Notes: generated by a model not told the origin, from the letters alone. Shown: positions 1-12,149, numbered from the stretch's first letter. The stretch is 64,000 nt of DNA from Cymodocea nodosa (GCA_036874045.1 JAZBRI010000009.1:2542001-2606000); one strand, 5' to 3'. Made by a program: numbers and translations.

Positions 1-865
1 TAGTTGAAGCCACGAACCAATGATCCTTCTTAGATCAGACTTTTAGCAGATGGAGAACCTTAAGAATCTTCTTGTATTTCTAGATTTTAACTTGTTCTCT
101 ATTATATTGAATCTGAAATATGCTTTCTTTAGTAATAAAAGGGGATCTACAATGTATATTCTATATATCTCTATCCTTTTTTCATTGAATGATCTGATTA
201 TATTTATATCTGTAAATCCAACGATCATATTTGTCTTCAACAATATTAATTTTGTTGTACTATAATTCTTGATAGTCTTATAAATAGAAAGTTACCATTC
301 AGTATACTGCCTTTTTGTAACATTCCAATTCCATATGATTTTCAGATAGTTTCATTTGAAACCTTTTGAAAACTCCCTTAAAGTATCTGACCTCTTGAAT
401 AGTTATTTTTCTGCTTGTCATGTGATACTTTAAATTCTGCATGTGAGATTTTCTTAGTTTCAATTGACTACTTGAAACCTTTCGAAAATACTTATCTTTC
501 AGATAGTTTCACCTGAAACCTTTCAAAAATAACTATGAAACTTTTCAAAAAACGAAACCTTCCGAACATATCTAAAACTATCCAATAGATTGTGAAACCT
601 TTCGATTTGCATTGAAACTATCTAATTTAATTCTGAAACCTTCTGATATGTTCTGAAACTATCCGAACAGCTATGAAACCTTCTGATTTGCTCTAACCAA
701 CTATGAAACCTTCTGATTGTCCTGCAACTCAATGATTTCTTCTGAATTTCTTATGCAACAATCGTCTAGTCTGTTTGATTACTGTTTTGGTTTTAACTCT
801 TCATCTGTATCACTGAAATACATAAGCTCTTCACATAGGTTTTTACATTATCAAAATTCAAAGGT
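1..865 (-). mobile_element. Degenerate LTR-type sequence (Copia-like fossil)
   Basis: This AT-rich stretch repeats short phrases such as GAAACCTTTCGAAA, CAGATAGTTTC and CTATCCGAAC many times between about 340 and 720. Near 860 it reads AAATTCAAAGGTCCTTTCAC, which resembles the edge of the Copia LTR near 34.93 kb (AAATCTAGAGGTCCTTTCAA). I read it as a worn LTR fragment in minus orientation lying in an intron of the CK1 gene. No coding domain is visible. Ends are approximate and the family call is inference. Confidence 0.35.
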
Positions 866-1498
866 CCTTTCACATAAATCTAATGTTCTAAACAAAGAGG
901 AGGGAAACCTTAACTATTACCCTTTTCCCTCCTCACTACAACTACTCATCGACCTTGTTGAGGCCATTATCTACCTACAACTAAAATTGTCTCTCTTCTT
1001 CCTCTTATGGAGAACGTTTCTCTCTTATTGCTACTCCTGTGATGCTCCTCTGACTTCTTCATGTCTTCTCCTTCACATGCTAAACTCTACTACATATGTA
1101 TGTCTACATGTGCCTTCATAAAATGTTAGAGCATGTTGTTTACATGAGTTGTCTCCTTTGTGCACTAGCTGTGTATGTCCTTCCTTCACTGTTCTCTTGT
1201 GAAGCTTGTGTGGCATCTGCAGCCATCTTCTTAGACCAACCTATGCCTCCTCAACCTCACTTAGCTTACAACAGTGTCTGTGGCTCCTCCTCAAATCATC
1301 TTCTCCATTGTAGCCCATAATTAAGGCTATCTACCAACACTCTTCCACCCCACATCTTGTTGTCACCTCTATGTGCCTTAATCTTCAATGCATGTACATC
1401 ATTTCTATGAGCTCTCAACAATGTCGAAGCTCCTCTAACATCTCCAACACTATCTATTGTTGCCTACACCCTTAGGGTTGCAAAGGCAAGATGGACTT
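866..1498. other. Unassigned intronic sequence
   Basis: No domain or repeat was recognised. The open frames at 717-1121 and 1096-1320 show no recognisable motif and are probably chance. It falls inside the inferred large intron 2 of the minus-strand CK1 gene. Confidence 0.5.
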
Positions 1499-1672
1499 TT
1501 GTAAATAGACAAGGGAGGAGAAGAGAAGAAAAGAGAAAAAATGAAATAGGAGCAAAGAAAAAAAATTAGGAAACAAGGGGAGAGAGAAATTAACAAGAGA
1601 AAAAAATGGTGGAAGTAAAATAAAAAAAATAAAGAAAAGAAAGAAATGGAACAAGGAGACAAAAAAAAGGTT
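1499..1672 (+). repeat. Polypurine tract
   Basis: The plus strand is almost wholly purine (mixtures of AAGAGAAG, GGGGAGAG and AAAAAAA) for about 170 bases. Such tracts can form triplex-like DNA, but here the simplest reading is low-complexity intronic DNA. The open frames on the opposite strand (rich in F, L, S) are a by-product of the composition. Confidence 0.7.
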
Positions 1673-1974
1673 CTTTAATATTTCATTATCAATCTCCAAA
1701 CTAAAAAAATTTAGGGTTTTGTGGAATATCCTAATTAAAATCCACACTATTTAAAGTTTTGTGGATACCTCAAAGTTAACAATCCACATCTTTCTTAGAT
1801 GATTAAAAATGTGTGTAAGTTTTTTCTTATGCAATCAAATAGAGTTTGATCATTTCTCTTACTTATACTTTTATTTGTTCACTATGTATTTCTCCATATC
1901 TATTTCTTTATTTTGTTCTAGTTGTAATTATGTATAAGTCTATTTCAAGTTAGATGTTCCAACTTGAGGGAGAG

Positions 1975-2108
1975 TGTTAGAGTTAGTAGTGTTATGTGTA
2001 GTGGGTTTAGTCCCACATTGCTAGAGTCTTATTTGGATCTTCTTTGTAGCTTCTATATAAGAAGTCATATGTTATTATTAATGCAATACAATCTCTTCCA
2101 CCATCTCA
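1975..2108 (+). mobile_element. Copia LTR fragment or 3' LTR remnant
   Basis: The sequence CTTGAGGGAGAG at 1963-1974 is a Copia-style polypurine tract and is followed at once by TGTTAGAGTTAG. The next bases include GTCCCACATTGCTAGAG and a TATATAAG box, both common in short plant Copia LTRs. No partner LTR or coding region was found beside it, so this is a truncated fossil. The right end is approximate because it runs into the RTE remnant. Confidence 0.5.
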
Positions 2109-2154
2109 TTTACTTCCAAAAAGAGAAACTAAAAAATTTCTAATAGACAGATTT

Positions 2155-2760
2155 ACACCAAGGGTCCTCTCTAAGTCAAAGACTCTATATTTGTTTGTCT
2201 TGGTTATGAATGAGATAACTAAGGAAATTCAAAAAGAAATACCTTGGTGTATGCTATTTGTTAATGACATAATTTTAGTTGATAAAAGTAAATTAGAAAT
2301 TAGTACTAAATTAGAACTATGGAGAGATACATTAGAGCCCAAAGTATTTAGATTAAGTCAAAAACTAAATATATAAAATGTGAATTAAACAAAAATAAGA
2401 ATAATGATGAAGGTATATACTTAGATGACCATAAGATCTATAAAAGTAAAACTTTTAAATATTTAAGATCTATAATAAGTAGCATTGATAAAATTATAAA
2501 GAATGTTATTCATAGAATTAAAGTTTGATGAATGAAGTAGAGAAATGCTTTTGAAGTGTTGTATGATGTAAGGATACCCTTAAAATTAAAAAGAAAATTC
2601 TATAAAACTACTATTCAATTAACTATACTTCAACTCAGGATGTTAAGTTGTAAAGCATGGCCATATGTAAAAAGTTAGTGTTGTTAAGATACATATGCTT
2701 AAATAGATGACTAATAATAATGTTGTAAGGTGTAAGCTAAAAAAAATTATTAAGTGCGTG
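2155..2760 (+). mobile_element. RTE-clade LINE fragment (reverse transcriptase 3' part)
   Basis: The open frame at 2191-2376 reads EIPWCMLFVNDIILVDKS, the plant RTE reverse-transcriptase palm (normally PWCMLFADDIVLVDE), followed by KLELWRDTLE and FRLSQ. Downstream, in broken frames, come KTFKYLRSII, an R-N-A-F-E-V-L-YD stretch and IPLKLKRKFYKT, the usual C-terminal thumb block. The catalytic FADD is FVND, so one aspartate is replaced. Many stops and frame changes show that it is dead. A related remnant lies at 23.9-24.5 kb. Confidence 0.78.
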
Positions 2761-3653
2761 TTCAAATCAAGGCATAACCAAATCAAGCTTGGATGTTTAG
2801 CAAAACAACCTTGGTGACACCAATTGAATAGTGAAAAAGGGTTTTTTCTACATTTTTCTTAATTTTTTGAACATTATTACTATTTTGAAATAATTCTTCT
2901 ACTCTGACACACTATTTTCAAAGTAGATTGTGTTCTTAATATCATAAATGTTTTTTTTTAGGGTTTCCATGTTTTTAACAAAATTCCACTAACATTTCCA
3001 TCAAAGTTTGACACTTGTCAATTTTCCAAGGGACCAACATCAAGGTTGGATTCCATGCTATGCCATCCATATTCATATCCATGCTGAACTCGACCAACAA
3101 CTCCAATACTAATGCATGAATTTATTGTCCAACCAAAGTGTCAATCAAGCAATAATAAAGAATTTACTTCTGCCAGCTTTCTCTTTCAGGCCTTTTCAAA
3201 TAGTTCATCATTGGCAAGAGTCACATCATAATTCCATCACCCTACTTTGGCTTCACGCCAATGTTCTTCAATACCATAAGCAATTCCGTGTGATTAGTCC
3301 AAGTAACAGAACTTTTCCACCACATCTCTAAATAAGACAAATATCAAGAACGACAGAGTAACTCAAAGAAAACAAGCACAATCAACCTCCTATCTTTATC
3401 TGATTTCATGATTTATTTACTGAAAGTAACATTTCACAAAAACTAATTGGATGGAATCCAATTAGACAGAACCAGTGCACTGAAAATGAAAAAACAGGTG
3501 AATTAAAAAAAAGAAAAGAAAATGAAGAACCATGTAATTCCCAACTCCCAAACAAAGTGCAATTCCATCGATACATAGACTAGTTAAACTTCCCCCTCGT
3601 TGAAAAAACAGTCAAAAAACTCAAAGGACGATAAATTAAAGTCCCAAACTTAC
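2761..3653 (-). other. CK1 intron 2, right-hand part, no gene seen
   Basis: I looked on the minus strand for the next CK1 exon (expected to begin ENVKTKHPQLLYESKLY) and did not see it here or anywhere left of this stretch. The sequence between CK1 exon 2 and the window edge is therefore read as one intron of more than 3.6 kb. The open frame at 3116-3331 has no recognisable motif. Confidence 0.5.
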
Positions 3654-3892
3654 AAGCTTAATTGCGACTTCCTCGTTGTTCTGGACATTCGTGCCTGTGA
3701 CAGGAGACAATAGAAAATCAACAAAACCAGCGAGAAAAAAAGGTCCAACATTTATACCAAAACTACCGTCACCGAATAATTCCAATCCTCACACTGAGAA
3801 ACAAAAGCCTACATACCTAAATAGATTTCTCCGAAGGAACCGCTCCCGATCTTGCGCCCGAGCCTGAACTTGTTGCCGACACGCGGCTCCAT
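3654..3892 (-). CDS. CKL: Casein kinase 1-like protein, exons 1-2 (gene continues left of window)
   Basis: Serine/threonine kinase of the CK1 family. Exon 1 (3817-3892) starts [16 protein letters not shown] and continues through the glycine-rich ATP loop [12 protein letters not shown] (residues 15-26). Exon 2 (3654-3694) adds [13 protein letters not shown] and includes the ATP-anchoring lysine K38, at the same number as in animal CK1 delta. The intron between them (3695-3816) has GT...CAG borders, and its phase restores the glycine codon split after residue 25. A consensus donor GTAAGT follows exon 2. The remaining kinase domain (about 260 residues in the family) and the C-terminal tail must lie beyond base 1, so intron 2 exceeds 3.6 kb and has collected transposon debris. 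The start is fixed by family homology. The exact paralogue cannot be decided from 39 residues. Confidence 0.88.
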
Positions 3893-4368
3893 CCCCCCAC
3901 CACCCCAGCAGCAGCAGTGGCAACAACAGCCCTAGCAGGAGTACCAGAACCACCCTTCTAGATCCGGAATCAGGCAAGGACGGAAGCAGATCGTCAGGAG
4001 GGGAAAGAGGATGGAGGAGAGGAATGGCGGCACAATCCGATGACCCAATCGAGAGCTGGCGCGAGAGGAAGAGGGAGGACGGGGAAGGAAGACGGGGATT
4101 TTATCTCGTTTTCTGAGATGATGCCTGAGTCGGGCTCGTCCGGAAACCTCTTTTGCTCGACTAGCCTTCCGTAGGCCAGCTCGAGGGTGGCGATAGGGAA
4201 TAAATTATATATTATAATTATATATTTTCTAAAAAAAAAAATTATAAACAATGCTTCTTTAATTAACTTTATTATTATAATTATAGTATTATAACCCATC
4301 CAACGGCCAACATTAATTCTACTTCTTATCTTAGGGTTGAAAATAAAATTCAAAATAACTCATTTTTT
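3893..4368. promoter_or_regulatory. GC-rich 5' region of CK1 and head-to-head intergenic spacer
   Basis: Immediately upstream of the CK1 start, 3893-4190 is GC-rich and CpG-rich, as expected of a 5' UTR and promoter. It is followed at 4197-4330 by an abrupt AT-rich block with TATATATTATAATTATATAT. GC-rich sequence resumes at 4370 for the putative plus-strand unit. The layout suggests divergent transcription from a shared spacer. No transcription start can be fixed from sequence alone. Confidence 0.4.
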
Positions 4369-5450
4369 GTGACTCGACGCGAACGTTCGTTTCTTGCTCG
4401 CTCGCCTCCAAGCCAATCGTCGCCACATCCTCACGCCATCCTCTCTCTCTCTCCGGCTTCCTGCCGCCGTTCGCCCGTGACCAGATCGTCCACGCAAGGG
4501 GGAGGGATGAGATCGCGAACGATCGTCGCGATCGTCGTGTCCTGCTCCATCAACGCAACCTAGGCCAAGGCAGAAGTGAGAAGATGCTTGTGGACGACGA
4601 TGGCTTGGTGGAGATTTTGCCGTGGACCTAGGGCAGGAAGTCGACATTGGTGGAGTTTCACGCGAGCTGATCAACGATTGCGTGCGATAGGGAGGGCTTG
4701 AGGTGAGCTACGTTCTCATGTTATGTCGTGGTAAACAAGGCATGGCACAGTGTGACATTTAACCAGTGGTTTTGAAAAACATATGAAATACATAAGAAGA
4801 TTGAATTATAATATTTGTGCATGAAACATATGTAGCAATTAATCTATGTTAGAACAGATTTTTCAGATTAGATATTCAGTCATCAATTGACTGTAATTTC
4901 CATGGCCCCTGGCATTGTGTATCATTTTCCTTTCCTTTTGCATGCTGCTGAAATATCCATAGTTCATGGTGAATCCAACTGTAATGCTGCAGTTGAAAGA
5001 GTTTTATGCAGTTTTTTTCTTCGGTAGAAGTATACATACATTTACATTGATATTTATGGTTTTAAATTCTAAGGTAGGATACCAAACAAACTGACACATG
5101 TCAAAATTATTTTTGGTATATGTTCAAGTATTGCAAAATCCCTGTTTAGGAGCAAGATGCAGATTAATTTAGTATACAAATACGTTCAATGTTCAATGTA
5201 ACACCTTGGATTTATGTTTGCAGCGTTATTTTGACTGTCGGAAGCACATTATTCCGTAATCGGTTGAAAGATCCAAGGGTTTTTTTTTAATCCCTTATAG
5301 CATTTGATTGTTAAGTTCTTATGATGGCTTTATCGTGTACATGTTTTTTTTACTTTGAGAGAGGAGGAACTTAGACCTCTTGTGGCCGAAGACTACAAAC
5401 CGAAGATGACAAGTCAAGAAGTGGACGCCTACTTCTCAAGTATATCCCTT
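4369..5450 (+). other. Putative transcription unit of unknown function
   Basis: A CpG-rich block (4369-4700) contains an open frame of 64 codons with CTCTCTCTCTC and ends near a possible donor (GAG|GTGAGC, about 4700). Possible later exons follow acceptor-like sites: one after TTTGCAG near 5223 (frame V-I-L-T-V-G-S-T-L-F-R-N-R-L-K-D-P-R) and one from about 5358 (frame EEELRPLVAEDYKPKMTSQE, then VDAYFSS). These look more gene-like than the surroundings in composition, but I do not recognise the protein and the exon joins are not secure. It may be a real small gene divergent from CK1, or only a conserved 5' region. Confidence 0.3.
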
Positions 5451-7295
5451 GAACGAATTATTTTGCATGTATTTCTAACTTTTTCCCTGGTCAATCAGTC
5501 GTGGGTTCTGAGTGTGGGGAGAGGAGGATCACTGCTAGCAGTGAGTCCTGATTTCGAAGCAATGTCTGTAGCAAAGGTTAGAAAGTGTGTGGACATTGGA
5601 GCGACAAAAACACGAGTGATGTGTGTCAGATGGTTGCAGAATGTGTGTATCGGAGGTGGGTCACAATGTAGAAAACCTTTGCTGAGCGCACTAGCGAGCC
5701 TCACAGACGCATCCTTCATAGAGAAACCCTTTGCTCAAGCACATAGACCCACCTTCGTAGAAACCTGAGAGTTTCTGCCCACTGCAGTCGAGAGTTCCTG
5801 CCAACTGAGGGTTTCTACCTTCACGACCATGACTAAGGCTTTCTACCGACTGTGACCACCCATTTTTGGTTCCACGACCACTAATGCTTGATTTTGAAGT
5901 CGTCGAGTTTTCCCCATTTTTGGTAACCTGTTACGCATTACAACCTAGTTCTTCATTGCTTCTGATTGAATCAAGTAAGTATAGTTGTTAATTTTCTTTA
6001 TCTGGTTGTATTGCATTGTCCTATATAATTACATTGATGAAGAAGATGTTAAGTAGATAGCATGGTTAATTACATTGTTGCGTTGATCCTATGCAAGGAA
6101 AAAAATAAGAAAAACATAATGATAATGGGAAGTTTAGAGCAAACCCCATTTTTAGATAAACAAGATTAACATTTTTTGGCAAGTTTGCTTCAAATTCTTG
6201 AAAACCCACTGGACCCAATCCAATATCTTCAATATTGAGCTGGAGCAAGGAAATAAGGTTCCAATGACTATGTTGGTTGGGAAACTTCAAAATTGACTAA
6301 GAAATTACAACTACAGTGTCCGGTGTTTCATTACCAATGCAATTCACCAAACTACATCATAAATAAGTTAAATACATCCAATCTAAGATGCATTATATCG
6401 TTATGGAATTTATTAACATAAAAAAATCATAACAAGCTAAGTACACAGTCTGGTATCCTTTCCTTATGCCTTGCTGCAAATTTTTTGCTTTCTAAAAATT
6501 ATTCCTTAATTATGAACCAAGGTAATGGTTTACCATTAGAATGATGAGGTAATGATTTCATGAATAATGATATATGCATTGTCACGGTAATGATTGACCA
6601 TTAGAACGTAATGATTCATGCAAAATAGACTGCATTCCTATGTTCCTATTTGTTGAAAATGCCATATGGAACAAGAGTTGGACTTGATTATGAATGATCA
6701 TAATTTCATGTGGAGGAACAAACCATTGTGACTCGACCACCTAGACTCACAAAAAACTAGTTTTCAGTAAAGTCTTGCCTATGCTACTTTTTATTTCTAG
6801 GATCCACCAACTTCTATTTTATTTAACCAAATTATGCTTACTAGATATGTGATAGACAATAATTCTCTTCATCCAACTTTGTTGACATTGTAGTGAAAGT
6901 TTTAATTATGAACCATTGCGACAAAATACAATAATAACATTTCTTGAGTTTTCATGAATAATGATATATTTTCTTGAAATCCGTTATCTATTTTTAATTA
7001 TAAGTTATCGTGGATTGTCATTAATTTTTAGTGAAATAATGTTAGAATTGAGAAGTTTAGTTTTTAGTGAAATGATGTTTGGTTATTTAGATGCTACTCA
7101 AGAGTGTATATTTGGTTATGTGTATTGTCATTACTTGACTTGAGCATTGTTTTTAATCATTCTAGACTTGACTATTGATTACTTATGATTTTTATATATA
7201 TTGATACTTATATATATTACTAATTTTATTTGTAAAACTAATCAAATAAATTTAATTGAAGATTTTGAAGATAAGTTTGCTAAATTTGATCATTC
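5451..7295. other. Intergenic, no gene recognised
   Basis: The 5495-5760 part is relatively GC-rich but has no recognisable domain. 5,900-7,290 is AT-rich with small duplicated phrases such as TAATGATTCATG and AATGATATA (6,540-6,620 and 6,955-6,965). Nothing else was supported. Confidence 0.5.
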
Positions 7296-7423
7296 TGCTA
7301 AACCATATTGTATTATTGGGTATGTGGGTAATTGGATCCGTTAGGATCCATATATGCAATATTGTATAAATACTCTCAAGATAAATGAATAGGCAAGTTT
7401 TTTCTCTCCCAAACCAAGTTCCA
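7296..7423 (+). repeat. 5' LTR of the 7.3-17.9 kb Copia element
   Basis: Starts TGCTAAACCATATTG, carries the TATA-like GTATAAATACT, and ends CCAAGTTCCA just before the primer-binding site. It is nearly collinear with 17762-17890. Confidence 0.85.
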
Positions 7424-10400
7424 ACTTGGTATCAAAGCCTCCACCAAGAGGACTTGGTATCGTTCTCCTTGCCACCATCACCCACCTATTTCCTTCTTTC
7501 CTTTAGTGATAACCTCTCTAGATAGTTTGAGAGTCATTGTTCACTACCTTTAAATTGTTGCAAGTGTCACCTCCATTAACGACACTCCCCAAGTTGTCGA
7601 CACCCTAGTCTGTTGACATATTTGAAGTCTCAACAAAGGTGATCACTCGTTAGTCAAGTTCGATTACCTCTACCTGTTGTTTGTCAAGGAGCATCTCCAT
7701 CAAATGTAGTTTCCTTCAATTACTTGCTCGTCGATAGTATTCTCTATATATGCATGGACCAGTCAACTATGCCTCTCTAGTTCCCTTTTGACCTACATCG
7801 AGCTTCCATAATCCTTTTATTTTCCTTGTTAGCTCTCCTCTAACTGTGTCGAGGCATCACCTACCCATTTGCTGTTTGAACTTTGTAGTATTGTCCGTGC
7901 CCTCATTGCAACCAACTAATCCTTGTTACGACAGTTTACCTCATCTCAAGAAAAAAAAAAAACAAGAAGAGAACTAAAACACAAAAAATCTTACTCATGG
8001 AAGATTCTACTTCCAATAGTTTTTTCTTCGAAAAATTGGTGGTTACCTGTGTGAAGCTTAATGAGGTCAACTATGACCATTGGGCTCTTGCCTTTGAAGA
8101 AATTGCCATCTCACAAATGAAAGAAAAATACTTGTTTCAACTACCACCTGATGTCAAATATGTTGAATATGTAGCTTGGAGAGCCTCAGATGTTGTTGTG
8201 GTCTCCTAACTCTTTAACAATGTTGGAGACACAATTGCAAGAAGTTTCTCCCATCTTCACCCCACTTGCTGAATATGGGATACTTTACATGATACTTATG
8301 GGAATGATTAGAATATATCTTGTGTTTGCGAAGTATACAAATCCTTGATCGCTAGTAAACAAGGAAACAACACAATTCATACTTACTACACTTGCCTTAG
8401 GGGCCTACTTGACGAATTCAATGTGTATCAACCTCCAACCATAGATGCTACCACATAGCTTCGGTATCAGGAGGAACTTGGTGTAGCCTTATCTCTTTCT
8501 AGCTTACAACCCACACTCCAACTAGATTAGAGGATAGATACTAGTTGCTAACACTCTACCTACCCTCCAAGCCACATTCAACAAAGTTCTATGCATTATC
8601 GTAAGCCCCTCATCCTCTACAGCAGGCAATCCTCCTGAAGCTCCTACTTTAGTAGTTAGATTCGACTCTCAAGGTGGATCTTCTCATCGTGGCAAAGGAA
8701 GGACTAGAGGACATGGAGCCTCATGGGTTCCATGCATTCACTATGAGCACAAGAATCACTTGTTAGAGAAATGCTGTGACAAGTTTGGCCACCCACCCAC
8801 TACCCCTACAACAACTCATGTGGTTACTACTCCATCACCTTTGGCACCCCCCTACTAATTGCCATGATTCACACTTGGTTTAGATGACACAAGCTAATGT
8901 GAATGAGTTATTGATCTTGCATGCTCAATAGGCTAGTTAGGCTATGGTCAATCATGTTCTTGACAATGGTAACCCTACTTTACATGCATCTTCTTAAAAT
9001 GATACTTGGATTATCGATTCAAGCACCTCTAACCACATTGTAGGTAGCTCTTCCTTGTTTAGTTGTTTGGCCACACTTTCTAGTATCCACTCCATCTCTT
9101 TGGCTGATGGTTGTAGTTGCCCTGTTTCCAACAAGGGCACTATTTCCATCAATTCATACCTATCACTAGATCATGTTCTTCATATACCTGATTTCCCCTG
9201 TTAATTTACTTTCTATCAGTAAAATTATCAAACAACTTCATTGCTTTGTCACCTTCTTTCCTTTCCATTGTGTGTTTTAGGATTTGCAAATAGGGAGAAT
9301 GATTGGCTTGGGCCATAAGCATGGACATGGTGTCTACACTCTTGTTTGTGATGATATCCCTCCAAGCTTGGCTATTGCTTGCACTTTTGGTGTATCCTCT
9401 CTTTTGTGGCATTGATGTCTTGGGCACCTATCTCCTCAGAAGCTCCAAGAGGCTATGCCGTGGTTATCAGTTAATTCTTCTCAATGTCAGTCTTGTATTT
9501 TGGGTAAGCACTTTTATGCTACTTATCCTAGTCATGAGTTAATGTTGACTCTCAAGCCCTTTGATGTTATCCATTATGATATTTGGGGACCCACTCGTGT
9601 CGTGTTAGTTTCAAGTTTTCACTATTATGTGGTGTTTGTCGATGATTTTTCACAAGTATCTTAGTTGTACTTGTTAAAAGATCGGCATTCTATTGTTGAT
9701 GTTATTCCAAGATTCTTAAATGAAATACAAACTCAATTTGGTGTCACTCCTAAAATCTTTCGTATGGATAATGCTTTGGAGTTTACTTAATGTGCTATTG
9801 CTTCTTTTTATGTTGACTAGGGAATCTTATATCAAACTACTTGCACTCATACATCTCAACAAAATAAGGTTGTCGAGTGTAAACATCACCATCTTTTAGA
9901 TGTTGCTTGCTCCTTGCTTGTTGACATGAATGTGCCTATGTATCTTTGGTCAGATGTTTCCACTTCTACCCTCTTGGTTAATCATATGCCATCTTCTCTA
10001 TTAGGGGGAGCCACTCCTCTTTGGCATCTTTTACCTAACAAAGAGTTATTTCCTCTACCTCCTTGGGTTTGTAGATGCACTACTTTTGTTAAAAATCTCT
10101 CCCTAAATAAGTTGGCTCATCATTCTATCAAGTGTGTCTTTGTTGGGTGCCCCTATTCCCAAAAGGGATATCAGTATTATCATCCGTCCACTCGTTGTTA
10201 TTTCACATCTACTAACGTTATTTTCTAGAAGGAGGTTTCCTACTTCTCTACTACCACTTCATCTCCTTTACTACAATCCTCCACCACTCTCACTCTTGTT
10301 AATGCTTCTCCTTTAATATCTCCTCCTCCTCCTCCAAATGTGTGTCCTCCATAGTTAGCTCCCTTGCAAGTTTATCATTGACGGTATCACACTCCTATTA

Positions 10401-11467
10401 CCAGGACACCACAACCTCCTCCTATTGCAAATGTAGCCACCTCTGACCTTCCTATTGCTCTTTGCAAAGGTACTTGCACCTACATTGCTCATCCTATTTC
10501 CTATTTTGTTTCCCATGATCCCCTTGCTATTATTTCTAAATTGATTCTGAGACATTTTGAGAATGCACTTAGGCTTCCACATTGGAAGCATGCCATGGAT
10601 GTTAAAATATAAGCTCTACTTGCTAAAGGAACTTGGGAACTTGTCCCTCAACCATCTGTTGCTCCTATTGTTGGTTGCCAATGGATCTACATTATCAAGT
10701 ATCAATTGAATGAATCCATTGAGCATTACAAAGCTTGCTTGGTGCCTCATGGCTTCACACAAACATCAGGTGTTGATTTTGGTGCTACTTTTTCCCTAGT
10801 GACTCAACCAAGCTCTATTTGGGTTATTCTTTCCCTTGATGTCAACAAGTCCTGGCCTATTCTTAGCTCAATGTTCATAATGCATTTCTCTATGATGATC
10901 TTCAAGAAGAGGTTCTTATAAAACAACCTCCAAGGTTTGTTACTTAGGGGGAGAATATAGTTTGCCAACTACGCAAAGTTATTTATGGCTTGAAATAGAG
11001 TCCACATGTATGGTTTGTCAAACTCAACTTCGTCATACTTGCTCATGGCTTTCAAAAATGTATTGTAGATAGTTCCATCTTCATTAAATGATGCAAGGCT
11101 AACATTACCATCTTAGTTGTATATCTTGATGACATTTTATTAACTAGTGATGACATGGAATGTATGATAGCTACTAAAGTGTTTCTTGGCCAAGCTTTCA
11201 TCTTTAGAGATATGGGCAAACCAAGATATTTCCTAGGCATTGAATTTACCCATACTCATAACAAGGTTGCCTTATTGTAGAGGAAATATGCAATTGATCT
11301 ACTAAAGGAAATAGACATGTTTGGTTGTAAACCTACACAAATACCTATAGAGCCCAATCCTCCCTTTTAGGATGAGAAATCTAAGCTATTTGAAGACACT
11401 AAGAGGGGGTTTGTGTCACCCAAAATGTTAGGAATTGGAAAGTTGGAAATTCTAGTATTTGTGCTAT

Positions 11468-11511
11468 CTTGGAAAGTTGGGAATTTTTTCCAACTTTCCA
11501 AGGTATAAAAG
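11468..11511 (+). promoter_or_regulatory. Stem-loop plus TATA box near the left end of the H2A-carrying element
   Basis: CTTGGAAAGTTGGGA and TCCAACTTTCCAAG form a hairpin with a short T-rich loop, followed one base later by TATAAAAG. The 37.2-kb Harbinger has the same arrangement (TTGGGAAAGTT / AACTTTCCCAA, then TATAAAAG at 37313). This suggests a conserved element promoter upstream of whatever gene the element carries. Confidence 0.5.
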
Positions 11512-11589
11512 CCAATGAGATTCCAATTTTCAAACCTATTGAGGTTTGAAAGTCCTCCAAGGAAGCCTGCACGACCTCATTTGCTCATT

Positions 11590-12149
11590 AGTCAACTTTG
11601 AGGAAGGTGATCGTGTGAGGTATTTCATCAAGGTGTCTATCCCACATACGAGGGTTCAAAGTTGTCCCATGCACAAGGTATTCCAAGAAAGTCATTGATC
11701 TTCCACAAGGTTATTTGATGTTCCACTCACGTTCAAAGCCCAAGAAAGCCGCTGATATTTTGTATCTTTCGTTGTCTTCAAAGCCTAGGAAAGACATCGA
11801 TCTTCTATTGTGGAGGTAAGGAACTAGTGGAATCCTCATTTTCGCTCCAAGTTTTAGATTTTGTAATTTGGGTGACTGAGTTGGTATTAAATTTTTAGAT
11901 TTTCTTTTGTGCAGGTTCTAAAGCTTGCCAGTAATGTGGTGAAGGACAACAAGAAGACAAGGATCATCCCCAAGGCATGTGTTGTTGGTCGTGAGGAATG
12001 ACGATGAGTTAGGGTGGTTGATATCTAGCATCACCATTGCCCACAATGGAGTTTTATCGAACATTCACTCCATCTTCCTATCGAAAAAGAGGTCAAAGAC
12101 CATAGTTGATGTGTCGAAGGGCTCCAATGAATCATTAAAGAAGGCATAG
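11590..12149 (+). pseudogene. Captured histone H2A gene fragment
   Basis: The second exon (11915-12149) reads [19 protein letters not shown] and then, after a one-base frame change, [18 protein letters not shown] and [20 protein letters not shown]. This is the core of plant H2A (VLELAGNAARDNKKTRI, RHIQLAVRNDEELSKLL, GGVLPNIH, LLPKK). It is preceded by a 99-bp intron (11816-11914; GTAAGG...GTGCAG) at the plant H2A intron position. Upstream, RVRYFIK and a TCGA...CTA...GGAG stretch resemble exon 1 remnants, but weakly. The kept intron means the gene was picked up as DNA, not as mRNA. The tail ends SLKKA, slightly like the SPKKA end of H2A.W; that subtype call is tentative. The frame change makes it a pseudogene. 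Confidence 0.78.

Noticed and set aside
1450-1747. Two minus-strand frames rich in F, L and S
   Set aside because: They are translations of a polypurine tract.
3116-3331. Possible CK1 exon or small gene
   Set aside because: Neither strand matches CK1 in this stretch and no motif is recognisable.
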